Source of the DNA: Antilocapra americana
Lineage: Eukaryota; Chordata; Mammalia; Artiodactyla; Antilocapridae
Length of the DNA: 64,000 nt
Assembly: GCA_007570785.1 (NCBI GenBank)
Contig: ML661885.1
Span: 18,026,000-18,089,999 of the forward strand
Reading direction: 5' to 3'
In this document: piece by piece, positions 34,487-46,267 of the stretch
Layout: each line of letters begins with the position of its first letter
How positions within the stretch are numbered: the first letter of the stretch is position 1
The notes under the pieces: generated by a model
What the model was told of the DNA's origin: nothing
Seen by the model: only the letters and a program-made list of their open reading frames with translations
The model's database searches: none
Position numbers and translations under genes: made by a program

Positions 34487-34704
34487 TGGGCTTCCCAGTT
34501 GACGGTAGTGGTAAACAATTCACCTGCCAATGCAACAGACACAAGAAATTTGGGTTTGATCCCTGGATAGGGAAGATCCACTAGAGTAGGAAATGGCAAC
34601 CTGCTCCAGTATTTTTGCCTGGAAAATTCAGTGGACAGAGGAACATGGTAGGCTACAGTCCATGGGGTCACAAAGAGTCAGACACCTCTGTGCACACAGT
34701 ATAG
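34487..34704 (+). mobile_element. Bov-tA SINE
   Basis: 'tctctgggcttcccagttgacgg' to 'gggtcacaaagagtcagacacc'. TCTCATT at 34476-34482 recurs at 34705-34711 and may be a short target duplication. Confidence 0.9.
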
Positions 34705-34711
34705 TCTCATT

Positions 34712-35074
34712 GCTAGGCACGTTACATATACAAATTTTTACAAGTGTATATTGATAAGGGAATTTTTATGTTTCCTGATTTTGAACTGAATCACAAAATA
34801 TAAAGCATCACATCAAAGCCTAAATGCAAACTTAATAACGAAAAGTACATAATATATTTTTAATACAATGGAAGACATTAACCAGTTATTTTAAAGTATA
34901 CACTGACAGAATTTATTAAGATATTGAATGTAGAATGTTCGAGAACAGGGACAAAGACTTGGCTGCATTATTTGGGAGTGAGAAATACAGACTGAATGGT
35001 ACATAATCAAATAAGATGGGTAATTCGAGGGGAGGACTTAAATGTTAACCAGTCAAAAGCGAATCTGATATCCC
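34712..35074. other. Unassigned AT-rich sequence
   Basis: No feature recognised; it may hold the left end of the LTR suspected next. Confidence 0.45.
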
Positions 35075-35400
35075 TGTTAGATGGTGCATTTGTTGTGTAG
35101 TAAAAGAATGTGTATTTTAGTTGATATAATGATTAGTCAGAATACTAATACTGACTAAGTTGTGCACAAGGCATAACCAAAAGGAGGTGATGTATTAGAA
35201 AGGGGAAGCCAAGAGGAATCTTAGGATGACTCCTTTGGGGTCAACCTGCCCCCATGTCTTGGGAATATCTGTTTAATAAAATATATGTCTCTTGAGCTAT
35301 AACAGAACTGTACCTTGTCTGCTGTTTTAAACCCTTTAATCCGTTGTTCCAAATTTTGGTTGTGATGAAAGAAGAACCCAGGGAGATAAATAAATCAACC
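35075..35400 (+). mobile_element. Possible solo LTR
   Basis: AATAAA at 35275-35280 follows 'cttgggaatatctgttt', and a U5-like stretch follows ('gaactgtaccttgtctgctg...ttggttgtgatgaaag'). This resembles an ERV R-U5 boundary. Neither ends nor target duplications were found, so the call is tentative. Confidence 0.3.
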
Positions 35401-35580
35401 TGACATACCCATCAGTTAATACACACCACTGATTAAAACAATGCACATCATGTATTCATTTTTAAAATCTAGAATCACAGAGAACTCCCTTTTTTCATTC
35501 CTTTTTCAGCTAAAGACAATGAAAACTAAAGAATAATCACACCCAGTATAAAAATTAGCCATAGTGTTAGTAAGAATTCT

Positions 35581-35735
35581 TTTTAATTTTAAATTGATGT
35601 ATCTTTTAATTGAAGGATAGTTGCTTTACAGTACTGTGTTGGTTTCTGCCATATACATCAGTATGAATCAGCCATGGGTGTACATATGTGCCCTCCCTCT
35701 TGAACTTCCCTCCCCTTTCCCTCCACAAGGAATAA
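35581..35735 (-). mobile_element. L1-BT 3' end, short fragment
   Basis: 'ttgaaggatagttgctttaca' and 'catcagtatgaatcagccatgggtgtacat' are the reverse complement of the bovine L1 3' end. About 150 bases remain. Confidence 0.8.
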
Positions 35736-36444
35736 TTGGCATAAATAAAGACAAGTATAACTTTATTGTCCTTCACAAAATAAATGACTTACCAATTTCT
35801 TCGTATTAAGTCCTTCAAAAATGTCACATTCATCATATTCGTGTTAAAAGAAAATGTACATAAGCCTAGACTTTTTGAGTTTTTAATTTTAGATTCACAC
35901 ATCATCACTTTTCATTAATTATTATTTGAGAACAATTTACACAATGAATTTTTATATTCCATTCTGGCTCATCAGACTGAAAAAAGACTAATTTATTTCC
36001 AGTTATTAAACGGTCAAGAACAGTTTTGTGTATGCATTTTAATTAACTAGGACTTACTGATTATTGTCAAGTCTTTGTTTTTATACTCTGTGAGAAGAGA
36101 ATGTAATTGAGATGGAGAGAATTCAAGGAAGGATAGAACTGATTTTTAAAAAAAATAAACAATGCAAATGCACACACAGCCACAGCCACATATGTTGTTA
36201 AAAATACAAGAGGTAACAAAACCTGAGGCTTATGAGAGTTATTTAATTAAAAGATATGTCTATTAAATAGACATTTTTCTTTATTTTTCCTAGGACACAC
36301 TTGGGTCTGTGTAATCATAATAAATAAGAATCTATGCCATTCATAAACATTGATTGTTTCACACTCCAATTTACTGTTTTTTTTTTTCCCCAAAAAAGTC
36401 TGTGGTAAATTAGGAAGATATTTTCATCCAGAAGCAAGGAAAAC
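35736..36444. other. Unassigned AT-rich sequence
   Basis: No gene or named repeat. Confidence 0.5.
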
Positions 36445-36455
36445 TCAAGTTTCTT

Positions 36456-37269
36456 TTTTTTAATTAATTAATTTATTTGTTTATTTCAAATTTACTTTAT
36501 TGTGTTGGTTTTGCCATACATCGACATGAATCCACCATGGGTTTACATATGCTCCCCCTCTAGAACCCCCCTCCCTCCTCCCTTCTGATTCCCTCCCCCT
36601 GGGTCATCTTGGTGCACCAGCCCCGAGCATCAACCCTGGGCTGGCGATTGATTTCACATATGGCAATTAACATGTTTCAATGCCATTCTCCCATATCATC
36701 CCACCCTTGCCCTCTTCCACAGAGTCCACGAGACTGTTCTATACATCTGCATTTCTTTTGCTGTCTCGCATGCAGGGTTCTCGTTACCATCTTTCTAAAT
36801 TCCATATATATGCGTTAATATACTGTATTGTTGTTTTTCCTTCTGGCTTAGTTCACTCTGGATAATAGGCTCCAGTTCCGTCCACCTCAGTAGAACTGCT
36901 TCAAATGAATTTTTTTGTAATGCTGAGTAATATTCCATTGTGTATATGTACCACAGCTTTCTTATCCATTCGTCAGTTGATGGGCATCTAGGTTACTTCC
37001 ATGTCCTGGCTATTGTAAACAATGCGGCGATGAACACTGGGGTACACGTGTCTCTTTCAATTCTGGTTTCCTCGGTGGGAAAGCAGTGGGATTGCTGGGT
37101 CATATGGCAGTTCTATTTTCAGTTTTTTAAGGAATCTCCACACTGTTCTCCATAGTGGCTGTACTAGTTTGCATTCCCACCAACAGTGTAAGAGGGTTCC
37201 CTTTTCTTTGCATCCTCTCCAGCATTTATTGCTTGTAGACTTTTGGATGGCAGCCATTCTAACTGGTGT
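36456..37269 (-). mobile_element. Young 5'-truncated L1-BT with perfect 11-bp target duplication
   Basis: TCAAGTTTCTT flanks the element at 36445-36455 and 37270-37280. The left end is the poly(T) complement of the tail. The body covers the bovine L1 3' UTR ('gttggttttgccatacatcgacatgaatcc') and the last part of ORF2. Low divergence suggests one of the youngest L1 insertions here. Confidence 0.93.
37057..37257 (-). pseudogene. L1-BT ORF2 C-terminal fragment
   Basis: A 66-codon frame contains [20 protein letters not shown] (residues 12-31), the C-terminal cysteine-containing segment of L1 ORF2p, then [20 protein letters not shown] near residues 39-58. The end is distorted by a small deletion near 37075-37085, where other copies read 'gtatgcccagcagtggg'. 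ORF2p is the L1 endonuclease/reverse transcriptase; this fragment has neither catalytic domain. Confidence 0.85.
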
Positions 37270-37280
37270 TCAAGTTTCTT

Positions 37281-39354
37281 AATTAAGCACTTGATATTTG
37301 TTAGTTTTGACAGCCTTTGATTTAGAATTAATTAGATCAGACTATATCAAAGTTAATAAATAAGTCAACCTAAATGTAAGCTACTGCAAAATAACATTTG
37401 ACTTCTTTTTTTTTTTTGTCTCTTTAGAAAATAATGCTGAAAACCAAAATAAAGTATATTTTTTAAGAGAGAAAATTTATCTTTGAAGGAGCAACGTTCT
37501 TCTTACCTGGTCCTTAGTTGTAGATTTTTAACTGTCCTCACATATTTGTATATTTTCTGTCAGAATGTCATCATTACAGTATTTCTGATAAAATTTATTT
37601 TATTCTATAAAAAAGAAGGGGAATTTAAAATATAGACATAAAATTAAAAGGGCCTTGTAGTTTACTGCATAGCCCAGAACTGCATCTGAAAGATATAAAA
37701 GGAAAGACCTCTGATTTTCCCAGACAACACTGTCTGTCAGACTGTTAGGTAGTTTGAACTGCATAGCATACGGCTTTAATTTGTGAGTGTACCCAAAATT
37801 ACAATAGATCATTTTTTACCAATTACCTAGTAAATCTAAGATACATCAATCATTCTTTGTTATACATAAGTGCTATTTTTCTGGAGGATAATGATGAGTA
37901 GATGGTAAATACATTGCCCTTTTGAGTTGGAGATATTGGTTACTAATGATCTAGAGATGAAAGGCTTTGGAACCCAATTATCATTTCTTTTCCTATCCAA
38001 ATCTTTTATACATAACTTTTTAAATAATAAAACATATTTTCATGTATATTATAGAATCATGAAGTGAATATAAAATGAACAAGATACCTTTCCCAAACTG
38101 CATTTATATTTTATGAGATCATTCGTTGGTTTTTGAGTGGATTTGTTATACAGTCTTTGGGCATTCTTAAACTCACAGCCTGAAAAGAGGAAATGACCTA
38201 AACACTAAAAATTAAATACGAAAATAGTACATTTTTAAAGGGTCTGAGATTTGAAACAAATATTTTACATCTTCTTCCTTTGGCTCAATGTGACCAGAAT
38301 CTCTCATATTCTAAACAAGTGATATTATGTGATGAGAGTAGCTGCAGGAATACCATATGAAATATCTTAGAGGAAGTCTGCTTAAAGGAAGTGTTTTAAT
38401 GCTGTTGATGGTCTTCCCACTCTTTAAAACTTGATCTCTGTTGCTATTACAATTGTTAAAGCACATGAAAAATTTACAGTCAAAAAATTTTCAAAACAAA
38501 ACATGCTCAGTATTACTGTTAATGGCTTCTCCTTTTCCTTAGTTTATAGAATATTATTTTATTGGTTAAAATAGAGCATTGATTCCATGTGTTAAGCTCT
38601 CAGATTTATCTCTTTAGATAAAGGTTATTCTAAACATAACCAACTATTTCTGGATTCTCAAATTATAAATATGAATAGTGTCATCTGCACATTATACTAA
38701 ATAAAGAGATATTTCAAATGGTAGTTTTATATCCATAATATGTTTTTATAAGATGCATGCTCTGATTTAAAAAAAAAAAAAGATTCCTGAGTAGATTGAT
38801 GATTAGTCTTGATGGTAGAGTATTTTAACAGAAATCGCTAAGGTATCAGCATATGCCTCATGCTATAAGAGGCAATAAATTTAATGGCTCTTTCAGTCTT
38901 TCAAATTTTATTATTATTGTTATTACTTTGTAGTCAAGTTTAGATGAAAAGAATTTGTATACAGATATTATTTTTTAACTTTTGTGCTTCAGAAATAGGC
39001 CATATATGGGTACATTTAACCAGTTACTGAACTTTTTTAATGACTTTCCATTTAGGGGTAAAATAGTATTACTACTTAATATCAGATTACAAAGAAAAGA
39101 CTATTTCTGAAAGAATTTTGGCTTTATGAGAGTAGCAGGGTCTGGGAATTACATGAATGGGGTTCATTCTCCCTTTCAGGTCTGAGTGGATGAGAACAAG
39201 ATGTTTCATGTATGAAAGAAATGTTTCCCTCTGCTCATCTCCAACTCAAAACGATCTGGAATAGAGAGAAGCATGGCTTGTCTCAAAGAAGATACATAGC
39301 TATTAAATGTATCCTTGTTGGAAGAATAGGCACATATTCCAATTTTCTGCATTT
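37281..39354. other. Unassigned AT-rich sequence, no gene seen
   Basis: About 2.1 kb with T- and A-runs (37407-37417, 38769-38780) but no recognised repeat. The frame at 37600-37812 lacks any signature. Confidence 0.5.
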
Positions 39355-40137
39355 TTGAATAAACATTTTATTGTGGAAATTTTCAAACATAAAAAATTAA
39401 AGCTTTGAATGATAAAAATAACCTCCACACACATACCTATCACTCACCTACTGCACAGCTTCAATAATTGTGAACATTTGCCTCAAAAGATTTCATCTAT
39501 AAGCCCCACATATCCTTCCTCCAATTATGTTGAATAAAACTCCGGACCACATATTTTTGATCCAAAAATATACCAGTGTGTATTTCTTAAATGGAAGGGC
39601 TGTTTGAAACATATTTCAAATCATTCTGTACCCTAAATCAATTCCCTGATGTCACGAAATATCCATCAGTTTGCCTGATTGTCCAATAATAGTTTAAAGA
39701 GTTAGTGTGAAACCATATCCAGATTAACTTTGCATGTTGTAATGAAACAATACATTTCATAAGTCTCATTTAATTTATAGGATCCTTGGCATATTTTGAT
39801 TTTTTTCCCCGTCTCCTTACAATTTATACATTTAAGAAACTGGGAGTCTGGCCTATAGTTTCCTGTAGTCTGAACTTTGCTAATCACCTCCTTCAGGTAT
39901 TATTTAACATGTTTCTCCCTCCCTTGTATGTTTTGTATTTTGGCAAAAATATTTCATAAGTTACAGGATATGATTCCAATCCAAATGAGATAATATCTGT
40001 CCATCTCCCTTATTGATGATCATCACCTAGATTCATTTATCAAATAGATGTTGAAAAACTATTGATTTTAAAGTTCTATCAATATTTATATATTACTTAG
40101 CTACAATACTTTATCAAGAAAACCTCTGTCTCAGGAA

Positions 40138-40312
40138 ACTTCCCTGGTGGTTCAGTGATGAAGACTTTGCCTTCCAGCGCAAGAGATGTAGGTTCCACCC
40201 CAATCAGGTAGCTAAGATTTCACATGCCTTGTGGCCAAAAAAACAAACATAGAACAGAAGCAACATTGTAACAGATTCAATAAAGACTTTAAAAATGGTC
40301 CAGTTAAAAAAA
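40138..40312 (+). mobile_element. CHR-type SINE with long tail
   Basis: Head 'aacttccctggtggttcagtgatg' followed by the CHR-2-like tail 'agaagcaacattgtaacagattcaataaagac' and an A-run ending near 40315. Confidence 0.88.
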
Positions 40313-40364
40313 AAACAAAACTCTTAGAAAGGAAAGAGTCTAAATTACTAGTTATGCTGAAGTA

Positions 40365-40581
40365 AGTGCCTGTTACGTTACTTCAGTTGTGTCCAACTCT
40401 TTGCCACCCCATGGACTGTAGCCCACCAGGCTCCTCTGTCCCTGGGATTCTCCAGGCAAGAATATTGGAGTGGCTGCCATGCCCACCTCCAAGGGATCTT
40501 CCCAACCCAGAGATCCAACACATGTTCCTTATACCTGTCTCCAGCATTGGCAGGCAGGTTCTTTACCACTGGAGCCACCTG
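40365..40581 (-). mobile_element. Bov-tA SINE with 10-bp target duplication
   Basis: TGCTGAAGTA is present at 40355-40364 and 40582-40591. Complete element between tail ('gttgtgtccaactctttgcc') and head ('tttaccactggagccacc'). Confidence 0.94.
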
Positions 40582-41200
40582 TGCTGAAGTACAGTGTTCT
40601 TTAAACAAAAAGGTCAAAATAAAACACTTTTTGCCACCTCTATTTGCCATTTTTAAATTTAATATGATGGCCCTCTGGTATCCTACAAAGGTCAATTGAA
40701 TATACAATTTATTGTCCAAACCAGTACATTTTTTAAGTAAAAAGACACTATTTAATAGTTATGCTGGAAAAGCAGAATAAGTCAGGCTGCCTGCCTTTGA
40801 TAAACTAGGATGAACAGTCACATTGTTCAAAGGTAACCAATGAGTTTTTAGTGTTTGATTTCTTTTTGCCTTTTATATTATATTATAATCATACGTATTC
40901 AAAAATATTTAACACTCATTAAATGTATGGATTTTCCAATGTGGCTTGTGGCAGAGTTATCTGGCCATGAGCCTAGAAGTCTTTATAATCTTATTCTCTT
41001 TCTAATGTAACACAGTTTTCAGGATCATCTTGTATACTTCATGCCCCAAATTTTGAATCAGCCACTTTTCCAGAGAGCCCTGGTCCTTTACTTTGAAAAT
41101 GTCATTTAGACACCAAAACCTGGGTATTGGAAGGCTTATTATTACTGGTTTAGTTACTGTTTCTAGGCTTTTTCTGGACAAAGTTAGAAAATAGTTTTCA

Positions 41201-41631
41201 TAAGATAAAATAGACTATAAAATCTTATTTCCATATTTTATTCATTAAAGATAATAAAGGTTTTACTTAATCTTGTTAAACTTATTTTTGTAGTGTTTCT
41301 CTTGAGTAAAAATCCATTTTTTCTAGGACACCAGCATAGTTAGTCATTTATTTTAACCTGCAATACACATACAATAGTTTCTGAATTGCAATAGTAACAC
41401 TACCTCTAATTACTGAGAGAGTTCAAATTTTTGCTTTTGTGTTTTGTTTGTAGTTATTTTTCCTTAGAATATATAGACTATGGAAACTAACCAATTTACT
41501 AGGTTTTAAACTGTCTTAAAATAATTCTCCTTGGTAGTTAATGGCTATGTCATCATTTTGACATAGTATCAGATTTGTTTATTTCCCTTTTGATTTTTAT
41601 GAATGAATTTTTAGAAAGCATCTTTTTAACG
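41201..41631. other. Unassigned AT-rich sequence
   Basis: No feature recognised. Confidence 0.5.
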
Positions 41632-41705
41632 TATTTATTTTAATTACTTTACAATATTGTGGTAGTTTTAGCCATATATTGACACCAATAAGTCACAGGT
41701 GTACT
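41632..41705 (-). mobile_element. L1-BT-like 3' end fragment
   Basis: 'ttaattactttacaatattgtggtagttttagccatat' and 'aagtcacaggtgtac' match the reverse complement of the L1-BT 3' end, more diverged than at 35581. Confidence 0.6.
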
Positions 41706-41899
41706 ATTTGCAAAGTCAAATCTGCAAAACAGACATATGCAGAGAGGTTTAGTTTCTATTGCTTACACCCACACACATTTTTTCCCACTTACATGGATAA
41801 TTATTTCATGAATACTGTAGTTACCCTTTCCTCTTTGTAAAATTTTGACATAAACAAATGTGTCTTTTATATTGTATCCACCGAAATTTCTTGGAAAAA

Positions 41900-42620
41900 C
41901 TGTGATGTGCAACTATTTGCATTTTTCTTCTTTTGTTTTGGTTTGTTTGTTTTAAACATTATACCCTGAAATTACTTGTTCATATAAAGCTATTTCTTGA
42001 CCTAGTTCATATTCCATTGTGTAACAGCAGTTTTAAACACTACTGTCAACTCTGGATGGACAGTAAACTATTTTTAGTGTTTAGTTCTTTTAAATTATAC
42101 TGCAATGATAGTATTCTTTCACAAATTTGTCAGCATAAGAAGATATTCCTAAAAGTGAGAACACCATTTCAAAAAATTAATGTATAAGGATTTACCTTAT
42201 ATAGTATCACTGGATATTACCCTAATAACTCTACGTTGAAGTTGTACAATTCTCCATGGCCACAGTAAGAATGCTAATTTTTACCACAAACTCACCAACT
42301 TTTTCTCTTGTCAAACTGGTAAATATCAGGGAGATAATAAATTAGTGAACTTCTAATTTGTATTTTATCATTATGAGCGAATTGAACATTTATTAATATA
42401 GTTTGGGCACATTCACTTTTTGTAATATTCAAGCACCTTAATATACATGTGTTCAGAGTTATCAATTTTTCCTTATTGTTTACAAGTTTTAAAAATAGTT
42501 GTGAAATAGTTCCCCATACTCATGGTATATAGAAATACACTGATGCATTCTCCTAAAAGCTTCATGCTCTCATATTTTACATGGAAATTTATGATAAATT
42601 TTGTATTTTTCTCATGTCTT
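41900..42620 (-). mobile_element. Old L1 3' region remnant (L1M group)
   Basis: 'aagatattcctaaaagtgagaacaccatttc' near 42138 is a decayed form of the common 'attcctagaagtggaattactggg'. 'ctcaccaactttttctcttgtcaaactgg' near 42291 stands for 'ctcgccaacact'. The following 'gaattgaacatttattaata' fits the next segment. Strand is inferred from the known orientation of this sequence in L1M elements. Confidence 0.45.
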
Positions 42621-43575
42621 ATTACAAATGATTACAACCTTTCTTTTTTTATTTTGACTATCCATTTATATTACATTCACTGATTTTAGAAACCACATTT
42701 TAAAACACTACTGAGAATATTTCTGAATTTTATTTTTTCCACATTGATTTTTCAGGCTAGATATATGCCACTGTTATACTGATTAATTTGATGTGATAAA
42801 TAATATTTTATCATACCAAATAGAGCTCCCTGATTCATACCATATCAGGATTTTCTTGATTGTCCTTTTTCTTATCTGTTCTTGCAAATAAACTTGATTT
42901 AAAAAGAAAATGTGGAGAGAGAACATGATGGTGGATGAATAGGTGGATGTGGAGTACATCTTTCTCCACGGGTACATCAGGAATACACCTTCAGACACAG
43001 AAGTGCATGCAGAACACCAGCTGAGACCAAACAGGAGTACCTGACCACTGGGAAAGAATATATAGAACCACGCAAAACTTGATAGGATAAAGGAACTGGG
43101 GGAAAACAGACATGTTAGTAGGACTGGACCTGCCCTCAGCGGGTGGGGGAGCTGAAGCAGGGGTCTGATCTCCACATTGGGGCAATTGTCTGAGTCAGAG
43201 GGGAAACCTTTACGGCTGAGGGTGAAACAGCCATCTGTGGCAGCCTAAGTGGAATGAGAATCAGACAGTCCTTGCTGCAGGGAAACATACCTGGACAGGG
43301 ACGCAGGTCCCCTGGAAGGCGTAGTGGCTGGGAGCTGGAGGTTAGGGATTGTGGAGCATTCCCAGGGCGAGGGCTGCTGTGGACTGTGGAGAGACAGATC
43401 GAGGGGATGTGAGGCAGGGAGTTGTGGTGAGAAATGCCTGTGGAGGAAAGCCGGGAAGCCACGGAAGCAAGGCAAAACTGCTGAGTCATGCATAGAAGGT
43501 GGAGCCATCACCATAGCCTCTCTCTCCCCACATCTAGCATCAACAGCTGAACAATAGAGAGGCTGGCCCATCAAA

Positions 43576-43760
43576 TGCCTGATGCAATGAACTATAGAGT
43601 AGGACCCCACCCAGGGCACCCCTTTAAGTGCCTAACATGCCAATCTACAGAGTAGGACCCCAAACAGGGGGGCCTCTCTATGTGCCTGATGTGTAGAACA
43701 ACAGAGAAGGACCCCAGGTAAGGGAGCCCCCTAAGTGCCTGAACAGTGGAGATATGGAGA
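43576..43760 (+). repeat. 53-54-bp tandem repeat in L1 5' UTR
   Basis: The unit start 'tgcct' recurs at 43576, 43629, 43683 and 43736, each followed by 'agag(t/a)aggacccca' and a 'cc(t/c)...taa' end. Three full units and a partial fourth. Confidence 0.85.
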
Positions 43761-43965
43761 AAGACTAGCCAAAGAGGCCTTCTGATCAACAGCTACAAGA
43801 GGCTCAAAATAAGACTCTGATAGGGCCATAACTACTGGGGCAGAGTCAGTCCTTGTCCCTGTAGACTTTGCACCGCCAGGGTCCCTGCAAACCAAGCAGC
43901 TCAACTCTCACAGGGGCAGAGCTGCCACAGGAAAAAAGAAAAATCTTGTGTCTAAGAGGACAGGG

Positions 43966-44066
43966 TTGCTTCCATCGTGTCCAACTCTTTGAGATTCCAC
44001 AGACTGTGGCCTGCCAGGCTTCTCTGTCACAGGGGTTCTCCAGGCAAGAATACTGGATTGTATTGG
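43966..44066 (-). mobile_element. Bov-tA/BovB-tail-like block inside the L1 5' UTR
   Basis: 'cgtgtccaactctttgagattc', 'gtggcctgccaggcttctctg' and 'ctccaggcaagaatactgg' are the minus-strand Bov tail. It is embedded with no A-rich tail or duplications visible, and probably belongs to the L1-BT consensus itself. Confidence 0.7.
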
Positions 44067-44756
44067 CCAATATTTATTGCCATACCCTTCTAGAGCACTA
44101 TATTTCCTGCTGCCCTAGCCACCAACTCCCTTGAGTACCTGGTGCTGGGAGAAACCCTGTGACCCAAGCCGCTGCACCACCTCCACACCTGGCCCTCACA
44201 TGGCAAACCCAAGTCCTCCAGGGCACTCTCAGGAGCAAACCCCAGTGGATGACCCACATGCAGAGGTAGAAATAAAACCACAATATAAACTCAGGGACAC
44301 TGTGGCTAAGGAAAAAGACCCAATACCTTCCCATGAGCTGTACAAGTTGCAGATTTAATCCACACAATCAACTAGGCAGACTCTGTGTCTATGGAATATA
44401 TAAAAGAAATTGAGAGCTCCCACAAAAGAAATGCACTAGTTCTGATCTCTGTGAACATTGGAGGCAGGAACACACAGGAGTAGGACTGGATTAGAATCTG
44501 ACCTGCCCCGACAACAGGTCCAGAGATCAGCACAGTTAGTACTGGAGGGCATGCTAGGTAGGTGAGGTAGACTGTGATTCCCAGCAAGGGAAAGGACTCT
44601 GACAACAGTGACTAAAGAAAAACATTTATTATTCTTATGTTTTGACTTGTTCTGTAGATTCTTTTCAATTCCCACCCCCCTTTTTCCCCCTTCTGTTGCA
44701 GTTGTAGATTTTATTGGCACTATGAAATCCAATTAAGTTTTGAGCTTTTTTTTTCC

Positions 44757-45705
44757 CCTCAGTCACATTTTTTGTTGTTGTTATAAACCTCTGCCTCTAT
44801 GTTGGGCTTTTGCCATTCTGTGGAGCTTTCTTTTTTTTTTTTTTCCTCCTTTTTAAATTTTAATTTTTAAGCCTATTATTATTTTTTCTACATTTATTCC
44901 TTTGTTGTTTTTTCCTACTGTTCTTTTCCCCTTGCAGTTAACCTGTAATGTATATAAATCTTCTTTATCTACCTCTATTTAACTTTGCATACTTATTCTT
45001 TCTTTCTTTTCTTTCTTCACCATATTTGTTAGTTTTCTCTTCATTGCTTTATTCCTCAGTTGGCACCTTGCTTTAGTTTTGTTTTCCAGTTCGTGCTTAT
45101 AATTTTGTTCTTAATTTTTTGTTTCCTTTGTTCACTGGGTCAATCTATTGTACTTTGTTTTTGTTGGACTGTTTTGATTTTGCTTATGCGTACATATGTA
45201 TATGTGTATATTCAGTCATACTTTTTATTGTTATAAACCTCTTCCTCTATGTTGGGCTTTTGCAATTCTGTAGAGTTTTCCTTTTTTTCTCTCTTTTTTC
45301 TTTTCTCTTTTTTATAATTTTAATCTTAAAATTTTTAAACCTATTATATTTTTCTACATTTATTCCTTCATTTGTCTTTCCTACTGTTCTTTTCCCCTTG
45401 TAGTTAATCTTTGATGTATATAAATCTTCTTTATCTATCTCTATTTATCTTTGCATATTTATTCTTTCTTTCTTTTCTTTCTTTCCTCTCAAGATATTTG
45501 TTAGTTTTATTTTCATTGCTTTATTACCCACTCAGCACCTTGTTTTAGTTTTGTTTCCCAGTTTGTGCTTTACTTAGTTTTGTTCTTAATTAGTAAATAT
45601 AATTTTGTATTTCCTTTGTTTGCTGGGTCAGTCTAATAATGTGCCTTATTTTAGTTGGACTGTTTTGAGTTTGCTTATGGGTGTATATGTGTATGTATAT
45701 GTTTC
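44757..45705 (+). repeat. Large tandem duplication (about 450-490 bp unit) in L1 5' UTR
   Basis: Unit A (44757-45209) and unit B (45210-45705) share, in the same order, 'ttataaacctc' with 'tctatgttgggcttttgc' (44781 and 45231), 'gcacct' with 'tttagttttg' (45063 and 45535) and 'ttggactgttttga' (45164 and 45655). The offset grows from 450 to 491 bases through small indels. Confidence 0.85.
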
Positions 45706-46267
45706 ATTATTTTAATTGTTATTTGCCTAATTTTGTAACTGCCATTTGTCTGGGGTTAATCTTTGGTTTCTCATTTTTGGGGTATTTGTTTTAATCTCAC
45801 TTAATGCCATAGCAAACCACTTGTGAAATCTTCATTCTTGACCCGAGAGCAAGCCCTGAGCCTTTGGAGTGGGAGCACTGACTCCAAGACCCTAGACTAT
45901 CAGAGAACTAACCCTAGGGAGTATCAAATAGCAAGAACTCACACAAAGGAAACCACTCAAATACAAGACCTGATATCACCCAACCACCAGTAGCACCCTG
46001 TGCAAGATGCTTCATCTAAACAACAAACAAAACAAAAATATAAACACAATCATGAGCAGACAGGATTACCACCTCATTCAGCCTTGCCCATCAAAGGAAA
46101 AACAAACAAACAAACAAAAATTCAGCACAAATCTCATCTTATATGAAGCTAACACAAACCACTGGACAAACCTTAGTGGGGCAGAAACCAAAAGGAGGAA
46201 AGAATCCAACCTTGCAGCCTGGGAAAAGGAGACCTCAAACACAATAAGCTAAAAAATAATAATAATC

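Larger units (their letters stand above)
39355..41200 (+). mobile_element. Old L1 (L1ME-type) 3' UTR, broken by two SINEs
   Basis: 'tttattgtggaaattttcaaacat' near 39369, 'cctgattgtccaataatag' near 39676, 'tttaagaaactgggagtctggcc' near 39830 and 'aatcagccacttttccagagagccctgg' near 41056 keep the order of an L1ME/L1MC 3' UTR. A CHR (40138) and a Bov-tA (40365) sit inside, and 40592-41020 is poorly matched. No coding content. Confidence 0.55.
42905..46267 (+). promoter_or_regulatory. L1-BT 5' UTR (internal promoter region)
   Basis: GC-richer leader ('ccacgggtacatcaggaatacacc') that in bovine L1 should contain the internal pol II promoter. It includes a 53-bp tandem array (43576-43760), a Bov-tail-like block (43966-44066) and a pyrimidine-rich half with a large tandem duplication (44757-45705). 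Frames of 60-130 codons on both strands here (for example 42783-43175, 43136-43619 minus) have no domain support. Confidence 0.8.

Noticed and set aside
42783..43619. Overlapping 117-130-codon minus-strand frames
   Set aside because: Antisense to the L1 5' UTR with no domain; openness comes from its GC-richer composition. An antisense L1 promoter peptide is conceivable but nothing supports it.
43841..44367. Possible small gene cluster from several frames
   Set aside because: All lie in the L1 5' UTR and its Bov-like block; no start context or domain.
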